From positions 25,945-89,944 of the forward strand of contig JADZGD010000018.1 in assembly GCA_020854055.1 (NCBI GenBank): a stretch of DNA of 64,000 bases, given 5' to 3'. The translations under genes were made by a program, and so were the position numbers. Under the pieces are notes generated by a model. That model did no database searches, was not told the origin of the DNA, and saw only the letters and a list, made by a program, of their open reading frames with translations. Of this stretch, positions 37,322 to 45,873 are shown in pieces; position 1 is the stretch's first letter; every line of letters begins with the position of its first letter. This stretch comes from Bryobacterales bacterium. GTDB lineage: Bacteria; Acidobacteriota; Terriglobia; Bryobacterales; Bryobacteraceae.

Positions 37322-39340
37322 TCACCTGCCGCCATCGCCTAATATCTCAAAGTCCGTCCACTGTGAGGCGGCTTCCCGGATCTTCCCTCCTTCACGCCGC
37401 ACTGCCCGCACCTCCAGCACATAGTTCCCCGCCGCCGCGCCGTTGTCGAAGGTCAGGTCCCGCGAGAGCGGTACGCGTTCCGCGCCAGGAATGGAATGTT
37501 CCTGGCCGGTCCAGACCAGCTTCCCATCACGATAGAGCCGGGATAGGATGGTGGTCTCCGGCCTCGCGTTGTATACCTCGATCGAGTACGACATCTTGGT
37601 TTTCGGGCCGAATTGCCGCAGCACGGAAGCCGTGTTCCCTCCGCCATCAGCCGTTAACAGAACGCCGGAAACCGCCAGTCTTCTTTGTCTCCAGTCAGGC
37701 AACTCCACAAACTGGCTGGCCGAGTCCACTCGCCCGGTGGTGGCGTCGCGCACTGCCACCCGGACCTGGTATGCGCCCGGCCGTTCCAGCTTGTGAGTCA
37801 CTTTGTAGACGAACCCCCGTTGGCGGGCCTCCTCCAACTGCTCTGGCTTGACCCGGATCTGGTAAGTGTCCGCCGTGCTGGCTTCCGCGTGGCCTTCTTC
37901 GCCAAAGCTGATTAGCGCCACATCCACCGCCGCCTGCAGTTCGCTGCCCGGGACTTCGTGAAAATCCAGCTTGGCGCCATCGATGTGCAGCATCGCCAGG
38001 ATTGCCGGGCCCGTCTGCTCTGTGATCGCGTAGATGGCCGACAACCGCAGCCCGATGTCACCCGACTGGAACGGGTCGCGAATCGCCGCCAGCAACTGGG
38101 ATTGCCGGTCGGTCTTCGGTGGCGGCGCCGGCCGGTCCGCGACGCCATAAAAGCCCGGCCGCGTCCGTACTTTCGCGCCCGCCCGCTTCACCAGGATCTT
38201 GATGCGATGGAACTTCGTTACCGCTTGCTCATCGTCGAAAACCCCGGGGCCTGGATCATAGCCGATCAAGTAATAGCCCGATTGATCGCCCAACGCATTG
38301 GCCGCCGCCAGGGCAAGGTCGTTCCGGCCGCCCGAGAACACCCCTCCGGTTTCGCGCGCCAGCATCGCCATCCCTTCCTGTTTCTCCGTGTACTCCTTGT
38401 GGCGGCCAATGCTCAACTGCGCCGCCGCCGGTCCGCTGCGCACCGTATCAACCGCCCGCATCGCCAAAACAATCGGTCCCCGCGTGTCTACCGTGTAAAA
38501 TGACACCCCCGCCCGGTTGGCCTGCTCACAAAGCCGGCGCAGGCGGTCGGAGACAGGCCCTCCGGTGATCCGGTCGTCCTGGCCGCTGAATATCTGCAGT
38601 CCGTCGGAAAATAACACGGCCGACTTCCGGCCTGGTTTCTTGCCCAGTTCCTCCACTACCCGGTTCAGCGCGCCCAGCGTCCCCAGCGTATAACTCCTCG
38701 ACCGGAACCGTTCGAAAGTCTGCATCGAGATCGACTGCGCCCTGCCGTTTCCCACCTGCGCCAACTCGTCCTCGTTCATCGGTTTCACCGAATCCACGCC
38801 TGCCCGGCTGAGTCCGGTCCAGTGGAGCCGGTCGATTGCCGCATAAAGCATCTGCCGGTCCGTCGTGAATTGCTGCAGCGTGCCGGTCCCGCTCCCCGTG
38901 CGGACGATTGCCACCGCGTCATCCGCTTGTAAGTGCCGGTCCACGAACTCCCGCAACCCGCCTTTGACGCGGTGCATGCTCTCCCAGGACAGCCCTAAAT
39001 CGTCCACCACCAGCGCCACCGTGCGCCGGATGTCACGCACCGTCATCGGCGCCGCCGGCGTGTATACGCGTTCCGGTTGTTGCCGCCCGTTCCGTTCGTG
39101 GGAACTCCCCGCCGGCGTCACGTCAATGTAAGAGAAGTGAGTAATCTTCCGCTCCTTGCCATCCTGCAGCAGCCGCAACTCTTCCCGTTTCAAATCCGCG
39201 ATGTGATGCCCCGCTTTGTCCTGCACAACAGCGTCAATCTGGACGAGGCGGACGGTAACTCGCAATGGCGGCGCTTCCTGTCCCATCACGCCGAAGAACG
39301 AGATTCCAAACAACAGCGCGGCGCGCGCAATCTGCTTCAT
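37322..39340 (-). CDS. Secreted VWFA-related protein (acidobacterial expanded family)
   Basis: Exported protein (672 aa) with a signal peptide (MKQIARAALLFGISFFGVMGQ). An N-terminal domain (RVTVRLVQIDAVVQDKAGHHIADLKREELRLLQDGKERKI) precedes a von Willebrand A domain with a MIDAS-like start, TVALVVDDLGLSWESM, and AVLFSDGLQIFSG. The C-terminal half holds beta-rich domains, about 400-672. The VQIDAVVQDKxGxxIxDLxxEELRxLxDG text is a signature of the VWFA-related family greatly expanded in Acidobacteria, which is the strongest taxonomic clue here. A good AGGAGG precedes the ATG. It probably acts in the periplasm or at the surface; the ligand is unknown. Confidence 0.88.
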   Translation of the reverse strand: MKQIARAALLFGISFFGVMGQEAPPLRVTVRLVQIDAVVQDKAGHHIADLKREELRLLQDGKERKITHFSYIDVTPAGSSHERNGRQQPERVYTPAAPMTVRDIRRTVALVVDDLGLSWESMHRVKGGLREFVDRHLQADDAVAIVRTGSGTGTLQQFTTDRQMLYAAIDRLHWTGLSRAGVDSVKPMNEDELAQVGNGRAQSISMQTFERFRSRSYTLGTLGALNRVVEELGKKPGRKSAVLFSDGLQIFSGQDDRITGGPVSDRLRRLCEQANRAGVSFYTVDTRGPIVLAMRAVDTVRSGPAAAQLSIGRHKEYTEKQEGMAMLARETGGVFSGGRNDLALAAANALGDQSGYYLIGYDPGPGVFDDEQAVTKFHRIKILVKRAGAKVRTRPGFYGVADRPAPPPKTDRQSQLLAAIRDPFQSGDIGLRLSAIYAITEQTGPAILAMLHIDGAKLDFHEVPGSELQAAVDVALISFGEEGHAEASTADTYQIRVKPEQLEEARQRGFVYKVTHKLERPGAYQVRVAVRDATTGRVDSASQFVELPDWRQRRLAVSGVLLTADGGGNTASVLRQFGPKTKMSYSIEVYNARPETTILSRLYRDGKLVWTGQEHSIPGAERVPLSRDLTFDNGAAAGNYVLEVRAVRREGGKIREAASQWTDFEILGDGGR

Positions 39341-39388
39341 CTGCTTTCCTCCTCCGGTAACGTGGATTCCGGCACCGGCCTGTTCCGG

Positions 39389-39418
39389 ATCCTACATCAA
39401 ATAAGAGTTGGTTGTCTA
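39389..39418 (-). promoter_or_regulatory. Candidate promoter of the VWFA gene
   Basis: On the minus strand TAGACA (39418-39413) and TAGGAT (39394-39389) are separated by 18 bases, giving five of six and four of six matches to the -35 and -10 consensus. It lies about 50 bases upstream of the VWFA start, in the divergent region shared with the HExxH gene. Prediction by eye. Confidence 0.3.
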
Positions 39419-39459
39419 AAATTCTCACTTTACGTTTCAAGCTATCCTGGGATCGGTCC

Positions 39460-40728
39460 ATGGATCGTCTCTTAGCCAGATGCCTGGCGCTCACCCTGCT
39501 GGCGCCCTTGTTGTTCTACGCTGCTACCCAGGCGCCCTCCGCCACGGTCTCGGCCGATTCCACCAGGCCGCCTTCTCAAGCTGAAATCACCGAAATCCTC
39601 CATGAGCTCACCGCCATTACCGGGCTCAAGGCGGAGCACCCGGTCGCCAGCGCCATCATGTCCCGCGCTGATCTGAAGCAATACCTCGCCGAAAAGATTC
39701 GCCAGGAAGTCAAACCCGAACAAATCCACGCCGAAGAGGTGACGCTCAAGAAGTTCGGTTTCGTCCCCCCGGACTTCGATCTGAAAGCCACCACCATCGA
39801 ACTGCTCACCGAGCAGGCCGCCGCCTTCTACGACTTCAAAAAGAAAACCCTCTACCTGCTCAGCGGCGCCAGTGACGTTGCCCAATACCCGGCTCTGGTG
39901 CATGAACTCGCTCACGCCCTCGCCGATCAGCACTTCAACCTCGACCGCTTTATCGGACGCGCCAGCCAGGACGACGGCGAACTGGCCCGCATGGCCGTCA
40001 TGGAAGGGCAGGCTACCTGGCTGATGATGGAGGCTACCTCCCGGAAAATGGGCTTTTCCCTCGCCACTAACCCGGAGTCGGGCGACTTTTTCGCCTCCCA
40101 GGTCGCGGCCCTGTCGGCCGGCCAGTTCCCGGTCTTCGACAAGTCCCCACTCTATATGCGGGAAACCCTGCTGTTTCCTTACGTCAGCGGGATGAAGTTT
40201 CAAAACGCCGTCTATCACAAGATCGGCAAGTCCTCATTTACCGAGGTCTTCAAACGTCCCCCCGTCAGCACCCAGCAGATCCTCCACCCACTCCTGTACT
40301 TCGATCATGTGGAACCTGTCCGGATCAAGGCGCCCGCCATTGAGGACGCCTCCGATTACCGGCAATTGGCCGAAGGCGTCGTCGGCGAGTTGGATTACTC
40401 CATCCTCCTGCGCCAGTACACGGACCAGGAAACCGCCGCCTCCATTGCCCCGCACTGGAAAGGCTCCCAATACCGTGTCTGGGAGCACAAGAAGGATCAA
40501 TCCACTGTCCTTTCCTGCGCGGTCCAATGGGATAGCGCGGACATCGCCGCCCAGTTTCTCGACGCCTACCGGAAAGTCATGCAAAGTAAGTGGAAAACGT
40601 TTCGCGTCGCCTCCGAAACGGCCGGCGCCATTCGCGGAACCGGCGACGACGGCTACTTCCTGGTCCATGTCGATGGCCCCCGGGTGGAATTTCAACAGGG
40701 GCTGAAGAATCCGCCGCGCGCCGAATAG
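39460..40728 (+). CDS. Secreted or lipoprotein-like HExxH putative zinc metallopeptidase
   Basis: Putative metallopeptidase (422 aa). An N-terminal hydrophobic stretch (LALTLLAPLLFYAATQ) acts as signal peptide or anchor. His148, Glu149 and His152 form HELAH in ALVHELAHALADQHF; Glu of the following MAVMEGQATWLMMEA is the likely third ligand (gluzincin arrangement). The rest has no recognised domain, with a C-terminal region (TVLSCAVQWDSADIAAQFLDAYRKV) that may bind substrate. The start codon lacks a good ribosome-binding site. It diverges from the VWFA gene and is followed by dedA after 29 bases. Confidence 0.78.
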   Translation: MDRLLARCLALTLLAPLLFYAATQAPSATVSADSTRPPSQAEITEILHELTAITGLKAEHPVASAIMSRADLKQYLAEKIRQEVKPEQIHAEEVTLKKFGFVPPDFDLKATTIELLTEQAAAFYDFKKKTLYLLSGASDVAQYPALVHELAHALADQHFNLDRFIGRASQDDGELARMAVMEGQATWLMMEATSRKMGFSLATNPESGDFFASQVAALSAGQFPVFDKSPLYMRETLLFPYVSGMKFQNAVYHKIGKSSFTEVFKRPPVSTQQILHPLLYFDHVEPVRIKAPAIEDASDYRQLAEGVVGELDYSILLRQYTDQETAASIAPHWKGSQYRVWEHKKDQSTVLSCAVQWDSADIAAQFLDAYRKVMQSKWKTFRVASETAGAIRGTGDDGYFLVHVDGPRVEFQQGLKNPPRAE

Positions 40729-40757
40729 CCCCCGCTTACCTGCCACAATGAAAGGGA

Positions 40758-41354
40758 GTGTTCACCGGGACCGTCTTCCACTGGATCGCCCAATATGGCC
40801 ACGCCGCGATCTTCGGCCTCCTGATGCTCGGCATCGTCGGCTTGCCGGTGCCCGACGAGACGCTGCTCACCTTTGCCGGCTATCTGGTCTACCGCAAGCA
40901 ACTCAGCCTGCCCCTCACCCTGGCCGCGGCCTACGGCGGCAGCATCACTGGAATCTCCATCAGCTACCTGCTTGGCCGCACCTTCGGCCTCCACTTGGTG
41001 CACCGCTACGGTTCCCTGATCCACCTCACCCCGCGGCGGCTTGATAAAGTCCATCGCTGGTTCGATCGCTCCGGCCGCTGGGCGCTGACCTTCGGCTACT
41101 TCGTCCCCGGCGTCCGCCACCTCACGGCCTACGTCGCCGGCGCCTCGGAAATGAACCTGTTCTCCTTTACTCTCTTCGCTTACTCCGGAGCGTTCTTGTG
41201 GGCCTCAGCCTTCATCACCCTCGGTTACATACTCGGCGATCGTTGGGAAAGCGCCAGCCGGCAGGCTCACCGCTGGATGTTCGACTTGCTTCTGCTCTCG
41301 GCCGTGGCGTTCACCGCTTGGTGGCTCTGGCGGCGTCACCGTTCACGCCCTTAG
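40758..41354 (+). CDS. DedA/SNARE-associated family membrane protein
   Basis: Polytopic membrane protein (198 aa) of the DedA family, which has been linked to undecaprenyl-phosphate or phospholipid transport. Conserved text: GLLMLGIVGLPVPDETLLTFAGYLV, AAYGGSITGISISYLLGRTFG, and FDRSGRWALTFGYFVPGVRHLTAYVAGASEMNLFSFTLFAYSGAFLWAS, with the acidic/Arg pair of the family. A basic tail ends the protein. The GTG start lies directly on the AAAGGGAG, leaving no spacer; I find no better in-frame start, so the exact N-terminus is uncertain. Confidence 0.88.
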   Translation: MFTGTVFHWIAQYGHAAIFGLLMLGIVGLPVPDETLLTFAGYLVYRKQLSLPLTLAAAYGGSITGISISYLLGRTFGLHLVHRYGSLIHLTPRRLDKVHRWFDRSGRWALTFGYFVPGVRHLTAYVAGASEMNLFSFTLFAYSGAFLWASAFITLGYILGDRWESASRQAHRWMFDLLLLSAVAFTAWWLWRRHRSRP

Positions 41355-41366
41355 ACGCCCTCTTGA

Positions 41367-41382
41367 TGGGTGAAATCACCCA
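41367..41382. repeat. Palindrome after dedA
   Basis: TGGGTGA, AA, TCACCCA: perfect 7-bp arms, 12 bases after the dedA stop. There is no T-run, so it is not a typical terminator; it may be an operator or RNA stabiliser. Confidence 0.35.
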
Positions 41383-41469
41383 GTGCGCGAAATTACACAG
41401 TGTTCCGTTTTGGTAACTTCTTTAGAATCAGTGACCGTGATATGGCGTTTGACGTGCACCCCAGTAAGT

Positions 41470-41569
41470 ACCAATAAGTCGTCATTGACTTATAGCATCC
41501 CCGGCGGCGAGGCCCAGCTCGTCGCCAGCCCCTCTGAGTAAGCCCCGCGGTCCCAGCCGCGGGGCTTTT
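41470..41569 (+). ncRNA. Candidate structured small RNA of three hairpins ending in an intrinsic terminator
   Basis: Three successive perfect or near-perfect hairpins, each with a six-base loop. The first is ATAAGTC/GACTTAT (41474-41493). The second is GGCGGCGAG/CTCGTCGCC (41503-41526), 9 bp with one G-U, loop GCCCAG. The third is GCCCCGCGG/CCGCGGGGC (41542-41565), loop TCCCAG, followed by TTTT. The first hairpin starts about 14 bases after a sequence resembling a sigma-54 promoter (TGGC at 41443 and TGC at 41555 minus 100, i.e. 41455-41457, with the GG-GC spacing right). No protein-coding frame is supported. An alternative reading is a structured 3' UTR of dedA. Confidence 0.4.
41542..41569 (+). 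terminator. Strong Rho-independent terminator
   Basis: GCCCCGCGG and CCGCGGGGC, a perfect 9-bp GC-rich stem with loop TCCCAG, directly followed by TTTT then GCTT. It isolates the upstream dedA/RNA unit from the prfA gene group. Confidence 0.85.
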
Positions 41570-41605
41570 GCTTGTCTACCCGGGGCAAATGAGCCGCTCC
41601 TCCGA

Positions 41606-41624
41606 TATAATAAAGCTACAGGAG
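41606..41624 (+). promoter_or_regulatory. Consensus -10 and Shine-Dalgarno before the DUF1385 gene
   Basis: TATAAT at 41606-41611 is a perfect -10; the matching -35 is weak. AGGAG at 41620-41624 lies ten bases before the TTG at 41635. The leader would be very short. This is the promoter for the DUF1385-prfA-prmC group. Confidence 0.5.
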
Positions 41625-41634
41625 CTCGTCTATC

Positions 41635-42618
41635 TTGCCGATCCCCCGCTGTGTGCGTCTTTTTTTTCATACGCAGATGCTTCCCATCCTCGAAAGTGGC
41701 GAGGAAACGCTCGTCGGTGGCCAGGCCGTCATGGAAGGTGTCATGATGCGCGCTCCCCACAGCTATTGCGTCGCCGTCCGCCGGCCGAACGGCGAAATCG
41801 TCACGGAAGAGGCGCCGCTTGCCCGGCTCTCTGAAAAGTACCCCGTCTTCCGCCTCCCCGTCTTGCGCGGCGTTGGCACCCTCGGTCAGGCCATGTCGCT
41901 CGGCGTCAAAGCCCTCCGCTTCTCGGCCGACGCTGTGTTGGATCACGAGGCCCAAACCTCCGGGAAGAAGAAAAAAGAGATTCCCGGCTGGGCCATGGCG
42001 CTGAACGTCCTGTTCTCCCTCGTCTTCTTTATCTTTCTGTACAAGTTCATCCCCCTGCTGTTGACCACGGAACTCGAGAAATTCTATCCTTCGCTCGACA
42101 ACCGGATCCTGTTCAACCTGGTGGATGGCGTCATCCGCATGGCGATCTTCATCGCCTTCCTCTACCTGCTCTCCCGCATGCGCGACATCCGCCGCGTCTT
42201 CGAATACCACGGCGCCGAGCACAAAGTGGTCTTCAACTTCGAATCCGGCCTCCCTGTGACCGTCGAAAACGCCCAAACCTTCACCACCTTCCACCCCCGC
42301 TGCGGAACCAGCTTCCTGATGGTGGTGATGGTTATTTCCATCGCCGTCTACGCCCTGGTGCCGGCCCCCACCTTTGCCGCCAAGATGCTCTCCCGAATCC
42401 TGCTGCTGCCCGTTATCACTGGCCTCAGCTATGAAATGATCCGCTTCGCCGCCAAACACCGCAAGGGCCTGATGGCCCTGATCGCCGCCCCCGGCCTCTG
42501 GCTGCAGCGCATCACCACCCGCCCGCCGGCCGACGATCAGGCCGCTGTCGCCATTCGCGCCCTCGATGGCGCCATGGAACTCGAAAAGTCGCAGGGCGGC
42601 GAACTCGTTATTGCCTGA
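41635..42618 (+). CDS. DUF1385 (YqhQ-like) membrane protein
   Basis: Integral membrane protein (327 aa) of DUF1385, often next to prfA and prmC, as here. The N-terminal [15 protein letters not shown] is the family signature; [14 protein letters not shown] and [10 protein letters not shown](M)VV contain the conserved His, Glu, and Cys residues suggestive of metal binding. Helices: about 120-140, 165-180, 235-255 and 265-285. Function is unestablished. The TTG start at 41635 is chosen because of the AGGAG at 41620; ATG 41677 ([12 protein letters not shown]) is the alternative and would be 313 aa. prfA begins 12 bases after the stop. Confidence 0.86.
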   Translation: MPIPRCVRLFFHTQMLPILESGEETLVGGQAVMEGVMMRAPHSYCVAVRRPNGEIVTEEAPLARLSEKYPVFRLPVLRGVGTLGQAMSLGVKALRFSADAVLDHEAQTSGKKKKEIPGWAMALNVLFSLVFFIFLYKFIPLLLTTELEKFYPSLDNRILFNLVDGVIRMAIFIAFLYLLSRMRDIRRVFEYHGAEHKVVFNFESGLPVTVENAQTFTTFHPRCGTSFLMVVMVISIAVYALVPAPTFAAKMLSRILLLPVITGLSYEMIRFAAKHRKGLMALIAAPGLWLQRITTRPPADDQAAVAIRALDGAMELEKSQGGELVIA

Positions 42619-42630
42619 CATCTTCCCTCG

Positions 42631-43695
42631 ATGGAATACACCCGCCAACTTGACGATCTGGAAAAGCGCTTTGAAGCCCTTACCAGCCAGATGGCCGATC
42701 CGGCCGTCATCAACGACCCCGACGCCTATCGCAAAACCGCCAAGGCGCACAGCGAACTCGAAGAGGTGGTCACCCATTACCGCCAGTGGAAGAAGTTGAA
42801 CCAGGATCTTCGCGACGCCCGTGCCATGACCGCCGAGAGCGACGCCGAACTCCGCCAGATGGCCGCCGATGAGGTCGCCCGCCTGGAGCCCGAACTCGCC
42901 CGCCTGGAACAGGAACTGCGCATCCTGCTGTTGCCCAAGGATCCTAACGACGAAAAGAACGTCGTGCTCGAAATCCGCGCCGGAGCGGGTGGCGACGAAG
43001 CCAGCCTGTTTGCCGCCGAAGTCTTCCGCATGTACTCCCGCTTTGCAGAAAATCACAAGTGGCGCGTCGAAGTAACCTCCACCAGTGAATCTTCGGCCGG
43101 CGGTCTTAAAGAGGTGTTGGCGCTGGTCAGCGGCGACAAGGTCTACAGCAAAATGAAGTTCGAAAGCGGCGTCCACCGTGTTCAACGCGTGCCTGTCACC
43201 GAACAGCAGGGTCGCGTCCACACCTCCACCATCACCGTCGCCGTAATGCCCGAAGCCGACGAGGTCGAGATCGCCATCGACCCGAAAGACATCCGCATCG
43301 ACACCTTCTGCTCCTCCGGTCCCGGCGGCCAGTCCGTAAATACCACCTATTCCGCCGTCCGGATCACCCACCTGCCCACCAATATGGTCGTCTCCTGCCA
43401 GGACGAAAAGTCCCAAATCAAGAATCGAGCCAAGGCCATGCGCGTCCTGCGCTCCCGCCTCTATGAGATGGAACTCGAAAAGCAGCAGGCCGCCATCGGC
43501 GCCGAACGCCGCAGCATGGTCGGCACCGGAGACCGCAGCGAGAAGATTCGAACCTACAACTTTCCCCAGAACCGTGTTACCGACCACCGCATCGGCCTCA
43601 CCCTTCATCAGTTGGACGCCGTCATGGACGGCCGTCTGGAGCCTCTTATCGATGCGCTCACGGCCAACGCCCAGGCCGAACTGCTAAAGCAGTAG
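42631..43695 (+). CDS. prfA: Peptide chain release factor 1
   Basis: Recognises UAA and UAG stop codons and triggers peptide release (354 aa). The tripeptide anticodon PVT is in [17 protein letters not shown], and the catalytic GGQ in [20 protein letters not shown]; the usual His after GGQ is Ser here. The N-terminal coiled coil ([15 protein letters not shown]...) is normal. The adjacent prmC gene encodes the methylase that modifies the Gln of GGQ, so the pair is a functional unit. RF2 is not in the window. Confidence 0.96.
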   Translation: MEYTRQLDDLEKRFEALTSQMADPAVINDPDAYRKTAKAHSELEEVVTHYRQWKKLNQDLRDARAMTAESDAELRQMAADEVARLEPELARLEQELRILLLPKDPNDEKNVVLEIRAGAGGDEASLFAAEVFRMYSRFAENHKWRVEVTSTSESSAGGLKEVLALVSGDKVYSKMKFESGVHRVQRVPVTEQQGRVHTSTITVAVMPEADEVEIAIDPKDIRIDTFCSSGPGGQSVNTTYSAVRITHLPTNMVVSCQDEKSQIKNRAKAMRVLRSRLYEMELEKQQAAIGAERRSMVGTGDRSEKIRTYNFPQNRVTDHRIGLTLHQLDAVMDGRLEPLIDALTANAQAELLKQ

Positions 43696-43705
43696 AATCA
43701 GCCTG

Positions 43706-44551
43706 ATGACCGTTCGCCAGGCGCTCGAAGAAGGTGTTCGCCTGCTCGATGAATTCCGTACCCCGGTAGCCCGGCTCACCGCCGAGGTCCTGCTCTGCCA
43801 CGCCCTCGGGCGCGAACGCAGCTACCTCTACAGCCATCCGGAAGCCGAACTCGCCACCGCCGCCGGGGATGACTATCACCGCTTTCTGGTCGAACGCGCC
43901 CACGGGAAGCCCACCCAGTACATCACCGGCCACCAGGAGTTCTACGGCCGCCGGTTTCTGGTCTCTCCCGCTGTCCTCATCCCCCGTCCCGAAACCGAGC
44001 ACGTCATCGAAACCGCCCTCCGCCTCGCGCCTGCCCCGGAAGCCTTCATCGATGTCGGCTGCGGCTCGGGCGCCATCGCCGTCACCTTTCAACTGGAATG
44101 TCCCTCCGCCCGGGCCTTCGGCGCCGATATCTCGGCACCGGCGCTGGAACTGGCCGCCACCAACGCCGCCCGCCTCGGGGCAGGCGTCCATTTCCTCCAG
44201 GCCGACCTGCTCGAGCCGGTAGCCACCGCCTCGCTCGATCTGGTCCTCTCCAACCCGCCTTACGTTCCCGAAAACGACAGACAAGTCCTGCAGCGCGAAG
44301 TTCGGGACTACGAACCGGACGTGGCCCTCTACGGAGGCCCCACCGGAGTCGAAATCTACCAGCGCCTGATCGAAGGAGCCGCCCGGGTCCTGAAACCCTC
44401 CGCCTGGCTCATCATGGAAATCGGCTACCAGGCGGAACATCGCGTCCGGCCCATGCTGAGCCGCTGGCGCAATGTAACCACCATCGCCGACCTGGCCGGT
44501 ATCCCCCGGGTGCTGGCAGCCCAAAATCAACCAGCCGGTCCGCCGCCGTAA
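43706..44551 (+). CDS. prmC: Release factor glutamine methyltransferase
   Basis: N5-methylates the glutamine of the GGQ motif in release factors (281 aa). It starts 10 bases after prfA. A SAM-binding DVGCGSGAIAVTFQLE and the catalytic NPPY in LVLSNPPYVPENDRQ are intact. The N-terminal helical substrate domain (TVRQALEEGVRLLDEFRTPVARLTAEVLLCHALGRER) and PTQYITGHQEFYGRRFLVSPAVLIPRPETEHVIE are standard. An Ala-rich linker or insertion is not evident. Confidence 0.96.
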   Translation: MTVRQALEEGVRLLDEFRTPVARLTAEVLLCHALGRERSYLYSHPEAELATAAGDDYHRFLVERAHGKPTQYITGHQEFYGRRFLVSPAVLIPRPETEHVIETALRLAPAPEAFIDVGCGSGAIAVTFQLECPSARAFGADISAPALELAATNAARLGAGVHFLQADLLEPVATASLDLVLSNPPYVPENDRQVLQREVRDYEPDVALYGGPTGVEIYQRLIEGAARVLKPSAWLIMEIGYQAEHRVRPMLSRWRNVTTIADLAGIPRVLAAQNQPAGPPP

Positions 44552-44606
44552 GGGAGCGGCAACCACGCAGTACAATTGTCATAGACCCCGGTTGTCCGGC
44601 ACCACA

Positions 44607-45839
44607 ATGCGCGCCATCTTCCACATCGACATGGACGCATTCTTCGTCTCGGTCGAGGAACTCTTCGATCCTTCCCTCAAAGGCCTCCCCGTCGTAGTCG
44701 GCGGAGCCCCCAACCAGCGCGGCGTGGTAACCGCCGCCTCCTACGCCGCCCGCAAATTCGGTGTCCACTCGGCCATGCCCCTGCGAACGGCCTACAAACT
44801 CTGCCCCCAGGCCATCTTCGTCGAAGGACACCCGCAGCGCTACCGCCAGTACTCGCGTAAGGTCTTCGACGTTCTCAGCTCCTTCACGCCCCAGGTGGAG
44901 ATGGCCTCCATCGACGAAGCCTATCTCGACCTGACCGGCACTCAAAGACTCCACGGCCACCCCATGGACGCCGCCCACGCTCTGCATGAGCGTGTCGGGC
45001 GTGAAACCGGCCTGCGCTGCTCCATCGGCATTTCCACCTCCAAGCTGGTAGCCAAGGTGGCCTCGGACCAGGCCAAGCCCAACGGCATCCTCTGGGTGCG
45101 CCCCTCCATGGAAGCCGCCTTTCTCGCCCCGCTCGATGTCCGCAAGATACCGGGCATCGGCAAAGTCACCGAAAAGCACCTCCACGCTCTCGGCATCCGC
45201 AAGGTGGGCGATCTGGCCCGCCTCGACGCGGCTTTTCTCGAGCGCCGCTTCGGCCAATGGGGTCTTGCCATGTCCGGACAGGCTCTCGGTCTTGACGCCG
45301 GCAGTTGGTTCGATAGCGAAATCGGCGGAGCCTCGGACCCTAAATCCATCAGCCACGAACACACCTTCGATCAGGATACTGCCGACTTTACCGCCCTCGA
45401 AGCCACCATCGCCTACCTCGCCGAAAAGGTCGCTCGCCGCCTCCGCGAGCACTTCCTCTACTCGCGCACCATTCACATCAAACTGCGTTACAGCGACTTT
45501 TCCACCTTTACCCGCGCCCGCACCCTCGATCACGGCACCCAACTCGACGCCGAAATTCTCGACGCCGCCCGCCTGTTGTTCCAAAAGAATTGGACCGGAG
45601 CCCCCATTCGCCTGCTCGGCGTTTACGCCGGCTCGCTCGAATCCGCCGAGGGCCAGCTTAATCTGCTCGATAACTCCAAGACCGAGCGCTGGCGCAAGGC
45701 CATGTCCGCCGTCGACCGCATGCGCGACCGCTTCGGTGAGTCCAGTGTCTCCCTCGCCACCGGCTTGCAAGGGAAATACCGCGAGCGTGTCCACGAAAAC
45801 CCCGAAGGGCTCCCCGGCAAGGAACCCAGGAAGTCATAA
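44607..45839 (+). CDS. dinB: DNA polymerase IV (Y family)
   Basis: Error-prone translesion polymerase (410 aa). Active-site aspartates are in FHIDMDAFFVSVEEL and the SIDEAYLDLT motif, with the steric-gate region intact. The thumb has the two helix-hairpin-helix motifs (DVRKIPGIGKVTEKHLHALGIRKVGDL), and the little-finger domain (TALEATIAYLAEKVARRLREH, then TIHIKLRYSDFSTFTRARTL) is complete. The start is the ATG giving MRAIFHIDMD; an earlier TTG in frame is ignored. No LexA box is obvious in the 55 bases upstream. The C-terminus lacks a recognisable beta-clamp pentapeptide, although QLNLLD in EGQLNLLDN is close to QLxLF. Confidence 0.95.
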   Translation: MRAIFHIDMDAFFVSVEELFDPSLKGLPVVVGGAPNQRGVVTAASYAARKFGVHSAMPLRTAYKLCPQAIFVEGHPQRYRQYSRKVFDVLSSFTPQVEMASIDEAYLDLTGTQRLHGHPMDAAHALHERVGRETGLRCSIGISTSKLVAKVASDQAKPNGILWVRPSMEAAFLAPLDVRKIPGIGKVTEKHLHALGIRKVGDLARLDAAFLERRFGQWGLAMSGQALGLDAGSWFDSEIGGASDPKSISHEHTFDQDTADFTALEATIAYLAEKVARRLREHFLYSRTIHIKLRYSDFSTFTRARTLDHGTQLDAEILDAARLLFQKNWTGAPIRLLGVYAGSLESAEGQLNLLDNSKTERWRKAMSAVDRMRDRFGESSVSLATGLQGKYRERVHENPEGLPGKEPRKS

Positions 45840-45873
45840 ACGTCGCAGCGCCCCGCCTTTGTATCATCAAGAG

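Noticed and set aside
41482..43608. A 708-codon minus-strand open frame over the DUF1385 and prfA genes
   Set aside because: Gly/His/Asp-rich without any family motif; it is the reverse frame of two strongly supported genes in GC-rich DNA.
44412..45794. A 460-codon minus-strand open frame opposite dinB
   Set aside because: Shadow of dinB; composition is Gly/Val/Asp-rich with no start signal.
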